From Pseudenterobacter timonensis (GTDB lineage: Bacteria > Pseudomonadota > Gammaproteobacteria > Enterobacterales > Enterobacteriaceae), in contig NZ_FCOP01000013.1 of NCBI RefSeq assembly GCF_900021175.1, positions 124,001 to 188,000 of the forward strand: 64,000 bases of DNA, in the 5' to 3' direction. A program made the position numbers and the translations under genes. Every line of letters begins with the position of its first letter. Within the stretch, counting starts at the first letter, position 1. Positions 29,964 through 39,459 of this stretch are shown here, in pieces. The notes under the pieces were generated by a model. That model saw only the letters and a program-made list of their open reading frames with translations. It was not told where the DNA came from and made no database searches.

Positions 29964-30506
29964 TCACCCCTCCTTAAGCGGCTGCAGCGTCAGCCGGTTA
30001 TGGCTGGCTTCGATGATGCGCGGCCGGTCCGGATCAAGGTCGTCACGGGTGAGTACCAGACGCCAGGTATCGTTCGTCTGGTCCGGCGTCATAAACATCC
30101 CCGCCACCGCCACATACTGCGCCTTCTCCTCCAGCGGCATATCCAGCGCTATCGATTCGCCCGGGCGCAGGCGGATATCCTTTTCCGCCACCAGGTCAGC
30201 TTTTATGGCCTGGCTATCGTCCGCAAACAGAGACGGATAATCGGTACTGTCGAAGGCCTTACGATCCTTTAGCTGGTATATACGCACTACCGTCGCCAGC
30301 GACGCCCCTTTCGCGTTGTTATTCACTCCCTCCCGGGCGCGAATATCCAGATGCACGGTTTTCACCTGTTTATAAAAAATGGACTTCGCCACAGAGACGG
30401 TCCCCTCCTTCACGCTCTGCGTCAGTCCGCAGCCGGTTAAGGCCACGCCCAGGCTCATTGCCAGAAGTATGCCGGTGGTTTTACCAGCGGTAGTCGCCAT
30501 TTTCAT
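29964..30506 (-). CDS. tssJ: T6SS outer-membrane lipoprotein TssJ
   Basis: 180 residues. Outer-membrane anchor of the TssJLM membrane complex that binds the periplasmic end of TssM. The signal peptide (TGILLAMSLGVALTGC) ends in a lipobox with Gly at +2, consistent with outer-membrane sorting. The rest fits the transthyretin-like TssJ fold (VKTVHLDIRAREGVNNNAKG, VVRIYQLKDRKAFD). The frame is open up to 30728, overlapping tssG, but the ATG at 30506 has GGGAGAG upstream and starts the signal peptide. It overlaps the 3' end of the tssG region by 26 bases. Confidence 0.93.
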   Translation of the reverse strand: MKMATTAGKTTGILLAMSLGVALTGCGLTQSVKEGTVSVAKSIFYKQVKTVHLDIRAREGVNNNAKGASLATVVRIYQLKDRKAFDSTDYPSLFADDSQAIKADLVAEKDIRLRPGESIALDMPLEEKAQYVAVAGMFMTPDQTNDTWRLVLTRDDLDPDRPRIIEASHNRLTLQPLKEG

Positions 30507-31581
30507 CGCTCTCCCTTCGGTGAATATTTTCCTGAACGCGCTGATAACGGCCCAGATGAATAGTGATTGTGTCGTTTCTGATTGCCTGCGGATTAAGCGG
30601 TCGCAGCACCGCGGTGCGCCCGAGGCGGACGGCCTGATTTTCGCCACACGCCAGCTGCGCGTCCGGCAGCAGATGTCTCGCCACACACAGTTGCAGCCGC
30701 ACATCCAGGTGTGGCCCCAGGTAGACATGCAACAGCGCCATCAGGTCGCCATACAGTTCGCCACCTGGCAGCCAGCCACGGACTTCCTCAGGATTACCGG
30801 TAGTCAGTCGCAGCAGCACCCGGCCGTTAACATCCGTACCGTGAGCCCCCATCACCGGGCGCTATCGCAGGCTGACCGGATGCTGCACGCTCATCGCCAG
30901 CGCATTTTTCAGCGGAACGCGGCAGCGGTCATGGTGGTAAACCTGCGCATGCGTATCGGGCGCCAGCAGACGCACCAGCGCCGCCATTCCCTCTGCCGTA
31001 CGCCCCGGCAGCATCATAACCGGCAGAAGCGCAAGAAAACGGCACAACGGCGTCGCGGTGTTTTCTGAACAACCGCCAATCCCCAGCCCCGCCAGCCCGA
31101 GCAGATATTGCGAGGTATTGTCGCGACCGCCCGCTTCATAGGTTGCAGGATATGAATACTTACGCCAGATACGGTAATACTGGGTAATCAGCCGATGGTT
31201 GAAGATATCAAGGAAATCCCGGGCGGCCTCATAGCCCTCCCGACGCTGGGCAATATCATCGATATAGTGCGTCGGCAGCGGCGACTCCACGCCGTACAAT
31301 CCCATAAAGGTGACGTGCACCGACGGAGGCAGATGCGTGTGTTCCGGCTCCGGGTCACACATCCCACGGATTTCGCTGGCCGGAAAGCCCATTCCCTGAT
31401 GAGGTCGAAAACGCACCGGTTCAAGGCCGACCCGCCAGTCACTGCCAGGCACCGGCGCATCCGGCTGGATCTGCTCCAGCAGACGGCAGAAACGGTAAAA
31501 GTTCATGTAGGGCAGCTGATGCCGTACCTGCTTCATCAGCCGGGCAGGCGCGGACTGTGATTCTCTTTCCAACGGATACAC
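30481..31581 (-). pseudogene. tssG: T6SS baseplate protein TssG, interrupted by an in-frame amber codon
   Basis: TssG (VasB family) is a wedge protein of the T6SS baseplate, about 350 residues in relatives. The first 239 codons (VRHQLPYMNFYRFCRLLEQ, GMGFPASEIRGM, FLDIFNHRLITQYYRIW) end at TAG, bases 30864-30862. The same frame then continues with RPVMGAHGTDVNGRVLLRL to the stop at 30481. Codons before and after the TAG belong to one TssG, so this is a nonsense mutation, not two genes. The start is uncertain: GTG 31581, TTG 31572 (MERESQ) or ATG 31536, which overlaps the tssF stop. If the codon is real and not suppressed, the product lacks its C-terminal third. An assembly error cannot be excluded. 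Confidence 0.85.
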
Positions 31582-33299
31582 TTCCCTTCTGGCTGAACAA
31601 TCAGCGTGAGCTGGTTAAACTGGTTCATATCGGCATAGAGGGCGAAAAAGCGGTTCAGCAGTTCGCCAAACAGATGGACATCGCCTTCGCCGGTAAAACC
31701 ACTGCCGTCGAGCGTCACCTCAATATCCAGCCCGCGCAGCAGAAAACCCGCTTCAAAACGCTGAATACGGTGGTGCCTGACCTCCCGGATAGCGTCGAGA
31801 CGGCGGTTGTTTAGCTCGTCCTCCCGCCAGTTATAGAGTGACAGCGTGCCGCGCAGCACGTCGGCGCTGCTCATCATACTGAGAAAACGCGTGCCAAGAT
31901 GGCTCATCACCCGCCAGTGAAAACGGTCCTCCGCAGGCGGATAGACCGGTAGCGTCGGCTTGCAGAGATTGCGGACGGTCAGCTCCGTTCCTGTTACCTG
32001 CTCGCAGCGGTCCAGCAGCGTGCTCTGCAGCGCCCGGCGCGGCAGTTGCCCGTTGGTGCCGGTGATACGCAGCGACACCGTTTCCCGCTCAGGCACCCGG
32101 TCAGCCTCCCCCTCTCCACCGCCCAGGATCAGCCAGGTGTCGTGCATGCCGGAAACACCCCGCTTTACGCGGGTGTGGTAATAACGTTCCGGCGCATGGC
32201 GGCGCATCATCCCGCCCTGATGGCGAAAGCTGGTGAACGGCAAGTAACGCGCATCGCCGGTCCGTCCGGAGCCCGTTACGCTGTCGACCGAGTAGATCTC
32301 GGTATGCCCGTCCTGAAGGCGTTTCGGACGCAGCAGGTATTCGCTCTCCAGCCCACTGATGGATAGCGGGTCAGCCTCGAGCGTAAACAGGTTAATCACC
32401 GGCACACAGTGCAGACGCAGCGCATCGCCGGTGACCGGTAAATCGCTCTGCCACACCTGGCTGAACACGACCTCTATATCAAAATGCGCTATACCCGGCG
32501 GCAGCGTGATGCAGTCCAGGCCGTTAAGATGCACGAACATAAATTTTTCACGGAATGTGAAATACTCCAGCAAAAGCTGGTAACCGCTAAAGGCGCTCTC
32601 CCCCTTCGGCCAGAGACAGTCCTCTTCGCTAAAACCGCCCGGCGAGAAATAGCCCTCAAGGCGTATCCGGTCAGTTTGTCCCGGCAGGCGCAGGTACAGG
32701 GCAGCCTGCCGTTTTGTCAGCCACAGATGCAGGGCGCTGCCCGTGACGGCATCATTCCCCAGGTACAGGGGAAGATGACACATGTTTACCTGTGACCAGT
32801 CCGCCTGCGGGCTGCAGGCAAAACGTATGCGCAGCGCTGAACGCCCGTCCGGCTCTGCCGTCATCGTTACCTCTGCCACCGCCAGCGGATTCAGCGCCAT
32901 GTCACGGGTGGTGCGGTATCGGCAGAGCGTGTTTTTCGGTCCCACCGGGCGGGAATAGACCTCCAGTCCGGCGGGCACCACTTCGCTCATTTTCATTGAC
33001 GGAATGTCAGGGCTGAATGCCACCACCGACAGCGACGGAATGGTGCGCATATAGTGCGGCCACAACATGCTCACCAGCCCTTCCGTCAATTCCGGCAGAT
33101 CATCATCGATTTTCTCGCGCAGACGGCCGACCGAAAAGGCAAAGCCTTCAAACAGGCGCTCGACGTACGGGTCCGGCGTACCGGCTTTGTCCAGGTCGAG
33201 CATCGCCGCCCGATCGGGGTGGGTCTGTGCGAACTCTTTTGCCGCCTCGCGCAGGTAGCGCATTTCGGCGTCAAAATAACGCAGGGTTAAATCATCCAT
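31536..33299 (-). CDS. tssF: T6SS baseplate protein TssF
   Basis: 587 residues (VasA/ImpG family). Forms the (TssF)2-TssG wedge with TssK and TssE. The N-terminus MDDLTLRYFDAEMRYLREA and FEGFAFSVGRLREKIDDDLP followed by LVSMLWPHYMRTIPSL are the family hallmarks, and the C-terminal FEAGFLLRGLDIEVTLDGSG is also typical. The frame is intact over the expected length. It lies 25 bases after tssA and overlaps the start region of tssG. Confidence 0.94.
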   Translation of the reverse strand: MDDLTLRYFDAEMRYLREAAKEFAQTHPDRAAMLDLDKAGTPDPYVERLFEGFAFSVGRLREKIDDDLPELTEGLVSMLWPHYMRTIPSLSVVAFSPDIPSMKMSEVVPAGLEVYSRPVGPKNTLCRYRTTRDMALNPLAVAEVTMTAEPDGRSALRIRFACSPQADWSQVNMCHLPLYLGNDAVTGSALHLWLTKRQAALYLRLPGQTDRIRLEGYFSPGGFSEEDCLWPKGESAFSGYQLLLEYFTFREKFMFVHLNGLDCITLPPGIAHFDIEVVFSQVWQSDLPVTGDALRLHCVPVINLFTLEADPLSISGLESEYLLRPKRLQDGHTEIYSVDSVTGSGRTGDARYLPFTSFRHQGGMMRRHAPERYYHTRVKRGVSGMHDTWLILGGGEGEADRVPERETVSLRITGTNGQLPRRALQSTLLDRCEQVTGTELTVRNLCKPTLPVYPPAEDRFHWRVMSHLGTRFLSMMSSADVLRGTLSLYNWREDELNNRRLDAIREVRHHRIQRFEAGFLLRGLDIEVTLDGSGFTGEGDVHLFGELLNRFFALYADMNQFNQLTLIVQPEGKCIRWKENHSPRLPG

Positions 33300-33324
33300 T
33301 TTGTTCTCGGCGAGGGGGAAAAGA

Positions 33325-34902
33325 TTAGCCGCAAAGCACGGCAGCTTTGGCCGGATCGATGGTTATCAGTCCGGCCAGGAGAGAGTCCATATCGGGATTG
33401 AGTCGTATTCTTTCCGCCTCACTGCGCCCGGCCTTCGTTCGGAGCAGTTTCAGGCGACGGGCCTTAACTTCAAATAACAACCCCGGCTCCCACTGTGTGA
33501 GGTTAATAGCCGTGGCGTTAGCGTCCAGTTCGCCCAACAGATGCAGCGCCAGCTCATTTTTTCCCGTCTGTTCGGCGATTCGCGCCATCAGCAGTCGCAG
33601 CAACCAGCGGTTTCGAACGGAGTGGATGCCCGGACGGTTCTGCAGCCAGGCAAGCGCTGCTTCCGTTCCTTCGCTATCGGCAAGTGTGAGCGCCTCGGGC
33701 TCCAGTTGCAGAATGTCGTCATTGCCAGCGGCGCTGGCCGTAATGACGGTGTCGTCGTCCCGCCAGCCAGCGGTGTTCTCCAGTACCTGCTGCTGTATCC
33801 AGTTCAGCGTGACCTCATCAGCAAACGGCGTACCGTCGTTAAATGCCAGTGTTTCCAGCCCCGGCAGGCGGGATAGTAATCCCTTCAGATCGGCCTGAAT
33901 AATGGCCGCTTCATTTTCAGAACCGGATTTCATCAGCGCCTGATACAGGTACCACTGGACATCCAGCCACAGATGGTTTGCGCCGCGCGACAGCAGGCTA
34001 TCTGCTTCTTCCATGAGTTCCCGCCAGCTCTGCTGCAGGTAGAGCCGCTTAAGCAACGCCCGCTGGTCAGGTTTCGGGGGTTCGATGCGGGTCCTGCCGT
34101 CCGCCAGAAGCGGGGGCAACTGGTGCAGGGTGTCGTGACGGAGATTTTTTATCAGCCGGTGAGCCGACAGCCAGCCGTCCGGCTGGTTTCGCAGGTATTC
34201 CGCCAGCACCCGCGCCTGCGCCAGAAGCTCCTGGCCAGAGGCGATCCCCGTCAGCAAAGGCACGCTGGCGGCGGGAATCGTTGCATGACCACTGTCGCTG
34301 ACGTTCTGCGGCACTACCGCCTGCGGCCCGCCGGATTTCTGCAGACGGGTTTCCAGTGCGGAGTACAACGCCGCCGGTAAAGCAATTTCCGCTCCCTGCT
34401 CCAGCAGTAACAGCGCGCCGGCAATACGCGCGTTATCAGCATTGTTTACTTCCGGATAGCACAACAGGCTGTCGAGCATTCTGGTACTGGCAAGCCATTC
34501 CAGCGCCCCCAGCCGGCTACGCTCCCGATGCGGATGCAGTTGCGCACCGAAACGCAGCATTAATCCGGCCATCAGTTCAAGACCGTCTGCCAGACCCGCC
34601 TCACCGTCGCGGTGCAGGCGTGCCCAGGTGTAATACGAGGCAACGCGGATATCTTTCGTTGTGGTGGTCAGTAGCTTTTCGGCAAGCTGACATACCCGAT
34701 CCGTATCCGCACCGGAGAGCTTGCTCACCTCCTCCCGCATTTGCTGAAAGTCATCATCGTAGCCCGGGTCATCGCCGGTCACGCTGTCGGAGGAGACGGG
34801 CTGGAGCCATTTATCCCACAGCGGCAGACGCTGACGGGCCTGGTTTTCCAGCGCGTCAGGAGCAGCCTGACAGGTATTAATCAGCGTATGTAGGGACGCC
34901 AT
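33325..34902 (-). CDS. tssA: T6SS protein TssA
   Basis: 525 residues. An ImpA_N domain fills the first ~190 residues (LPLWDKWLQPVSSDSVTGDD, YYTWARLHRDGEAGLADGLE, FGAQLHPHRERSRLGALEWL). A helical middle region (WLSAHRLIKNLRHDTLHQLP) and a C-terminal repeat-like part rich in WLQNRPGIHS and LLGELDANATAINLTQWEPG follow. TssA caps the growing tube/sheath and recruits baseplate parts. The C-terminal length places it among the long TssA subclasses. Its ATG overlaps the tssM stop by one base. Confidence 0.9.
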   Translation of the reverse strand: MASLHTLINTCQAAPDALENQARQRLPLWDKWLQPVSSDSVTGDDPGYDDDFQQMREEVSKLSGADTDRVCQLAEKLLTTTTKDIRVASYYTWARLHRDGEAGLADGLELMAGLMLRFGAQLHPHRERSRLGALEWLASTRMLDSLLCYPEVNNADNARIAGALLLLEQGAEIALPAALYSALETRLQKSGGPQAVVPQNVSDSGHATIPAASVPLLTGIASGQELLAQARVLAEYLRNQPDGWLSAHRLIKNLRHDTLHQLPPLLADGRTRIEPPKPDQRALLKRLYLQQSWRELMEEADSLLSRGANHLWLDVQWYLYQALMKSGSENEAAIIQADLKGLLSRLPGLETLAFNDGTPFADEVTLNWIQQQVLENTAGWRDDDTVITASAAGNDDILQLEPEALTLADSEGTEAALAWLQNRPGIHSVRNRWLLRLLMARIAEQTGKNELALHLLGELDANATAINLTQWEPGLLFEVKARRLKLLRTKAGRSEAERIRLNPDMDSLLAGLITIDPAKAAVLCG

Positions 34903-37900
34903 CAGTAAATCTCCTCCTCTATGTCATCAGTTTCTTCCGGCGCGTCGGCAACAGACGTGCTGATGCGGAATATCGCGTCCGGCAGGATAAAATTGCGCAG
35001 CTTCAGCAGCGCCAGTGGACCTTCACCCGCTTCGGTACGCAGGGTGTAGTTCAGCGGCCTGCCATCCTGCGCCTGCCAGCTCAGACTCCAGCTGCTGCCC
35101 GTTCCCGGATAGCGGCTTACCGCCGCCTTATCGAGCAGACGTATCCAGCCCCAGGCGCCGGACATATCGGCATACTGCCGCGTGCCAGCCTTGGTACTTA
35201 TCCAGCTCAGCGACGCGCCCGGGGCTTCCGTATCTGCAGGCCAGGTCATCCGCTTCCAGGCGGGCATCTGGTTCATATAGGTGAGTTTCTGGCTGTCAAT
35301 CACCAACGAGGTCTGCATAATGCCGTCAGCCGTGCCGGGGCGAAGCTCAAAGGCAAGCCCTGCCTCTCCGTTGGTAAACACCACATCGGAAATGTGGCTC
35401 AGGGTATCCACCGCCTGTAAAAACGCCGTATTAAAGGTTAACCCCTGAGCGTTAATACTGTCCGGCACCCAGTGGCTGCCCTCCCGGTGCAGTACTCCAT
35501 TAAGCCGGGTCTGCAAAAACTGCGTGATACGCCCCGAATCAGCATTGAGATACTTCGCCAGCAGCGGCAGGGAGACTTCGCTGCTGACATCCTTAAACGG
35601 GTACCGCCCGCCGAAAGCGCTGTTCCAGTCGTTCACCACGGCGCTGCGCCATTGGGCATTGAGGCTCTCCGCCGCCGGGGTCAGCACCTGCTGCCAGGCC
35701 TGCTCCATCGGGCGGACAAAAACCGTCTGCCCAAAACCGCTCCACTCCTGACCCAGGCCGGCCGCCACCAGGCTGCCGTAATCCCGGGTTTCGGTTAAAT
35801 CCACCGCCTTACCCTGGAATACCGTCTGCGCCAGCAGCCGGGTCATGGCCTGTGGGTCGGTGGCATTAGTCACCTGCTGCAGACGCAGGCGCACCTGAGT
35901 GACGCGTGTGAGAAAGGTCTGCAGGTTCAGACTGCTGGACTGCGCTCCCCCCTCGCGATTGTCCATCAGCGCCAGCACCGGACCAAAGGTGGCGTCCAGC
36001 GGGCCGTGTGCTCCTCCGTGCTGGTCAATGGCAGGCTGTTTATCACTGCCGAGCAGATTCCGGGCTGATTTCACCAGCGAATCTGCTATCGCCTCCCCGG
36101 TCTGCCCGGTACGCCCCTGCACGCTCAGGGTGTTCATCAGCGCCACCAGCGGTGACTGACGCACATCGGCCATCAGGGTTAGCTGGTCAATAGCATCAGA
36201 GAGGGTAGCCGCCTTCTGAAGCCGCAGACTGTTGAGGAAATCGAGCCAGGCACCGCTGTAGTCGGCAAAGTAACGCGCCGTCAGGCGCTGTTTCAGCGCA
36301 TCAGGCGAGACCTGCTGCGTTGGGCGCTGCTGGCTGTCGCTCAGCACCCAGTCCATTTCATCGCGGCGCTCTTTGATCACTTTTTCAATAGCTGGTTGCA
36401 CCGCCTCGTCCCAGGCCTGACGGGTGAATATTCCCGGCACCACCTCATCAGTGGTGAACAGGCGCGATGCCTCCGTGTCGCCGGTCATATCAGCCAGCCG
36501 CATATCGGCATACTGGTTCGCCACCTGAGCCAGCATCTTCTGGTAGAGCGTGGATTCGCTGTTGCGTCTCCCCATCTGGCGTATTAGCAGGGTCCGGGCA
36601 TGGCTGACCAGCAGATCGTTCGCATGCAGACGCCACTGCGGATGCGACGCCAGGCTGGCACCGTAAAACGCCAGCAGCGATGGGCCACTTCCCTGCCAGA
36701 TGCCATCCGCCACGCCGGAACGCTGTGGCCAGTCTCGCATCAGCGTGGCGGAGAACCACGCCGCGTCCATTTTTTCCGGACGGGCGAGCATCAGGTAAAG
36801 TTTTAACTGGTCGTAAGCGGTTTTTGCCATTCGCTCGCGCAGCGGACTTTCCGGCGGCAACTGCACGAACGCGTACAGTTGCTGCTGAAGATGTTTCGCT
36901 GCAGCATCGCGGAGCAGCGGCAGTGCCAGCTCCCCGTAACGGGGGAATAACGCCGCCAGCAGCTCATCGTTCTGGCTGAGGCCGCCACCGGCGTACCATG
37001 GCACGCCGTGCTGTGTGCGATAGTCCAGCCTGGAGAGGGTTTTCTGCATTTCAGCGAGCGCGTGCAGGCGCGTAACCAGCGGTTGTTTCTCCGCCGCAGC
37101 CTGCTGCACCTGTTCCTGTGCGGTCGCCACCAGGTTGCGATTGGCAATAAAAGAAACTGTCATAGCTGCGCCCCAAAGGAGAAACAGAGCGGCGACGGTG
37201 AAGGCAGCGACCTGCTGCCAGCTGAAGCCGAGTTTGCGCGGACGCAGGCTCGCAGGTAATGCGTGTGCCGATGCCGGAATCATATCCCAACGGTTATCCT
37301 TGCCCCAGTGGTGGGCAATGCTGCGCTCTGCCCCGGCAGATGGCGGACTGAACAATACGCCGGCCAGCGGTAACGGGCGATATGGGTTAAGCAGCACGGA
37401 TAAAGGCCCGCTCAGGCTTTCGCAATGGCGGGCCAGCTGATCAGCCAGGGTGAGCAAGAAGTGGTACTGCGGTTTAGCGCAGATCTGCTGGACACCCTGA
37501 GCGATGAGCTGCGGTATCAGCCCTTTTAGTTGATCGGACAGCATGCCGGGTTTGCTTCCTGCGGGTAGCAGACAACCTACCGCCTGGGTGATGCGCCCGG
37601 TCTGCTCGCCAGCGTGCGGATGCAGTGACCAGACATACAGGGGAAGTTTCCAGCCCAGGGCGCCATAGCGGCTATTCAGCGCGTGGGACAGCGCATCCAT
37701 CGTGTCTGATGAGAGTGCGGATAGTGTGCCGCTGCTTTCCACCTCCGGCAGGGCGTCCAGTGCTGACGTCACCCATACCAGCCCGTCCGCCGGGCGGCGG
37801 CGCAGTTTACGCAGCGCAGTCAGCCAGTCGGTATCAGCCGGAGTCGCGGGATCGCCCCCCCACAGCAGCAGGGTACCCTGGTCTTCCTGCCAGAGTTCAT

Positions 37901-38315
37901 GGGTGAGTTTTGGGGTGAGTTTTTCGACATCGCCGGGAGAGCCGGTTATTAGCAGGATGCGGGTTTTGCGGGGCCAGGCACGACCGTACAGATGGCGCAT
38001 CGTCTGGCGAATCTCGCCCACCGTGATATGACGTGGAGGCGTCAGCGCCATGCGGCCTTCTTCGTCAGGTAAGACATTAATCTTCTGAGCCTGGCGACGG
38101 TGATAACTTTCTTTAACATAGCGGGACAGGGCCGGCAGATAACGAATCAAAAACAGCGCCAGGCAAAGCAGGACAAACGCCAGGATCTGCTCACCCCGAG
38201 TATCAATATCCAGCATGCCGCCATAGCGGATGATCCCCCACCCTATAACGGCCATTCCGGCCAGCGTAAGTCCGGCCAGGCCAAACCGGCCGAGGCCATT
38301 ACCCGGTATATTCAT
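34902..38315 (-). CDS. tssM: T6SS inner-membrane protein TssM (IcmF family)
   Basis: 1137 residues. It spans the inner membrane and reaches TssJ through the periplasm. Two N-terminal helices (FGLAGLTLAGMAVIGWGIIR, ILAFVLLCLALFLIRYLPAL) precede a cytoplasmic domain. A third helix (VAAFTVAALFLLWGAAMTVS) leads to the large periplasmic part ending in a C-terminal beta domain (NYTLRTEAGEGPLALLKLRN). Where many TssM proteins carry a Walker A motif, this one reads ITGSPGDVEKLTP and lacks GKS/T, so nucleotide binding is unlikely. The ATG at 38315 follows GGGAG and is preferred to the GTG at 38321. It overlaps the preceding membrane-protein gene by 17 bases. Confidence 0.93.
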   Translation of the reverse strand: MNIPGNGLGRFGLAGLTLAGMAVIGWGIIRYGGMLDIDTRGEQILAFVLLCLALFLIRYLPALSRYVKESYHRRQAQKINVLPDEEGRMALTPPRHITVGEIRQTMRHLYGRAWPRKTRILLITGSPGDVEKLTPKLTHELWQEDQGTLLLWGGDPATPADTDWLTALRKLRRRPADGLVWVTSALDALPEVESSGTLSALSSDTMDALSHALNSRYGALGWKLPLYVWSLHPHAGEQTGRITQAVGCLLPAGSKPGMLSDQLKGLIPQLIAQGVQQICAKPQYHFLLTLADQLARHCESLSGPLSVLLNPYRPLPLAGVLFSPPSAGAERSIAHHWGKDNRWDMIPASAHALPASLRPRKLGFSWQQVAAFTVAALFLLWGAAMTVSFIANRNLVATAQEQVQQAAAEKQPLVTRLHALAEMQKTLSRLDYRTQHGVPWYAGGGLSQNDELLAALFPRYGELALPLLRDAAAKHLQQQLYAFVQLPPESPLRERMAKTAYDQLKLYLMLARPEKMDAAWFSATLMRDWPQRSGVADGIWQGSGPSLLAFYGASLASHPQWRLHANDLLVSHARTLLIRQMGRRNSESTLYQKMLAQVANQYADMRLADMTGDTEASRLFTTDEVVPGIFTRQAWDEAVQPAIEKVIKERRDEMDWVLSDSQQRPTQQVSPDALKQRLTARYFADYSGAWLDFLNSLRLQKAATLSDAIDQLTLMADVRQSPLVALMNTLSVQGRTGQTGEAIADSLVKSARNLLGSDKQPAIDQHGGAHGPLDATFGPVLALMDNREGGAQSSSLNLQTFLTRVTQVRLRLQQVTNATDPQAMTRLLAQTVFQGKAVDLTETRDYGSLVAAGLGQEWSGFGQTVFVRPMEQAWQQVLTPAAESLNAQWRSAVVNDWNSAFGGRYPFKDVSSEVSLPLLAKYLNADSGRITQFLQTRLNGVLHREGSHWVPDSINAQGLTFNTAFLQAVDTLSHISDVVFTNGEAGLAFELRPGTADGIMQTSLVIDSQKLTYMNQMPAWKRMTWPADTEAPGASLSWISTKAGTRQYADMSGAWGWIRLLDKAAVSRYPGTGSSWSLSWQAQDGRPLNYTLRTEAGEGPLALLKLRNFILPDAIFRISTSVADAPEETDDIEEEIY

Positions 38316-39456
38316 CTTCACTCCCTGGGGTGATGGTACTGATAAAATGTTCTGTTTTCGTGCTGAAGAGCGCCAGCAGGGGCTGTTTATGGAGGCTGAC
38401 CAGATCGGCTGCCAGCGCGGTCAGAAGCCAGGGCGCAGCAGGCCCCGGAATGCCGCACCATTTTTCCAACAGCGCAATATCCTCAGCCTTCCACGGGGCA
38501 TTCATTTTGCCGCCCTGCGTGATAAGCGCGGCGCTTCTTTCCGTCCATTTTTTTGCGTCCCCTATAACGGAGGGCGTTCGGCAGGCAATAGTCTGGGTTT
38601 CCAGAAACAAAGCGATATCGTCTTCAAAGTTCGTCATATCTAAGGGCATCGGACGCAACAGCCGTGATAAGTGCGGCAGATGGTATTTTTGCGCCACATC
38701 ATCGCTGGTCAGCAGCAGCGCGGCCAGTCCATCGGAGTATGCCGCACCGCCGTTAAGCTGGATGACCAGAAGTAAATTAACCGTCAGCACAGGCTGCTTC
38801 AGGCGCTCTTCCACTTCCGACAATGAGAATGAGCCAGTAACGGTAATGTCATCAGGCACGGCACGGCCAGGAATGTGTTCTTTCCAGAGATTACTGAAAC
38901 TGCTGGACAGCTCAGGCGAGGGATTATCCGTGAGCAGCGTGACATGCAGCGGCAGTTCTGCCGGCAGGCACTGCACGCACTCTTTAGTACTAACAAACAG
39001 TGCATGCATCGCGCTCAACTGAACAGGCTCTTCTGCCGGAAGGTAATTAATCCTGCGGGTAAGTTCGTATTGCTGAGGCCGCTCATTCCCCCAATACACC
39101 GCAGAAAAATGATCCGGCAAAAGCACTGCACTGCCCAGTACGGCCAGCCAGCGCCCGGCCCAGGCTTCCCACTGCTGTTGTCCGTATTCCGCCTCTTTCA
39201 GTAAGAACTGATGCGCTTTAAGATCCCTGCCCCACAGGTAGCAACGCAGGCAAAAAATGAGCAACCAGCATCCTGCAGGCATCAGGGATATCCACCAGAT
39301 ATTCATCACTGAGAGAGTTTTTATAGTGCCGGACGCATGGAGGATAAAGAGCAGGACACCAATAATTACCATCAGTACACCGGCAAGCAACCATCGGGGT
39401 AGTGAAGGTGCCAGAGGCTGCTCCGTGGTCAATGCTTTTGTTCGTACCCAGCCCAT
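38299..39456 (-). CDS. T6SS-associated membrane protein of unknown function
   Basis: 385 residues. Two membrane helices near the N-terminus (WLLAGVLMVIIGVLLFILHA, IWWISLMPAGCWLLIFCLRC) are followed by a ~300-residue soluble part without a motif I can assign (WGRDLKAHQFLLKEAEYGQQ, FSNLWKEHIPGRAVPDD, LNGGAAYSDGLAALLL). It starts 3 bases after the PAAR gene and its 3' end overlaps tssM, so it is co-translated with the membrane complex. Position and topology suggest a partner of TssM or a loader for VgrG/PAAR, but that is inference. I recognise it only as a protein found at this place in related T6SS loci. Confidence 0.75.
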   Translation of the reverse strand: MGWVRTKALTTEQPLAPSLPRWLLAGVLMVIIGVLLFILHASGTIKTLSVMNIWWISLMPAGCWLLIFCLRCYLWGRDLKAHQFLLKEAEYGQQQWEAWAGRWLAVLGSAVLLPDHFSAVYWGNERPQQYELTRRINYLPAEEPVQLSAMHALFVSTKECVQCLPAELPLHVTLLTDNPSPELSSSFSNLWKEHIPGRAVPDDITVTGSFSLSEVEERLKQPVLTVNLLLVIQLNGGAAYSDGLAALLLTSDDVAQKYHLPHLSRLLRPMPLDMTNFEDDIALFLETQTIACRTPSVIGDAKKWTERSAALITQGGKMNAPWKAEDIALLEKWCGIPGPAAPWLLTALAADLVSLHKQPLLALFSTKTEHFISTITPGSEDEYTG

Positions 39457-39459
39457 TTT

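Noticed and set aside
30481-30855. A separate small gene downstream of tssG
   Set aside because: It is in the same frame as the upstream part of tssG and continues its family sequence after a TAG, so it is the tssG C-terminal part.
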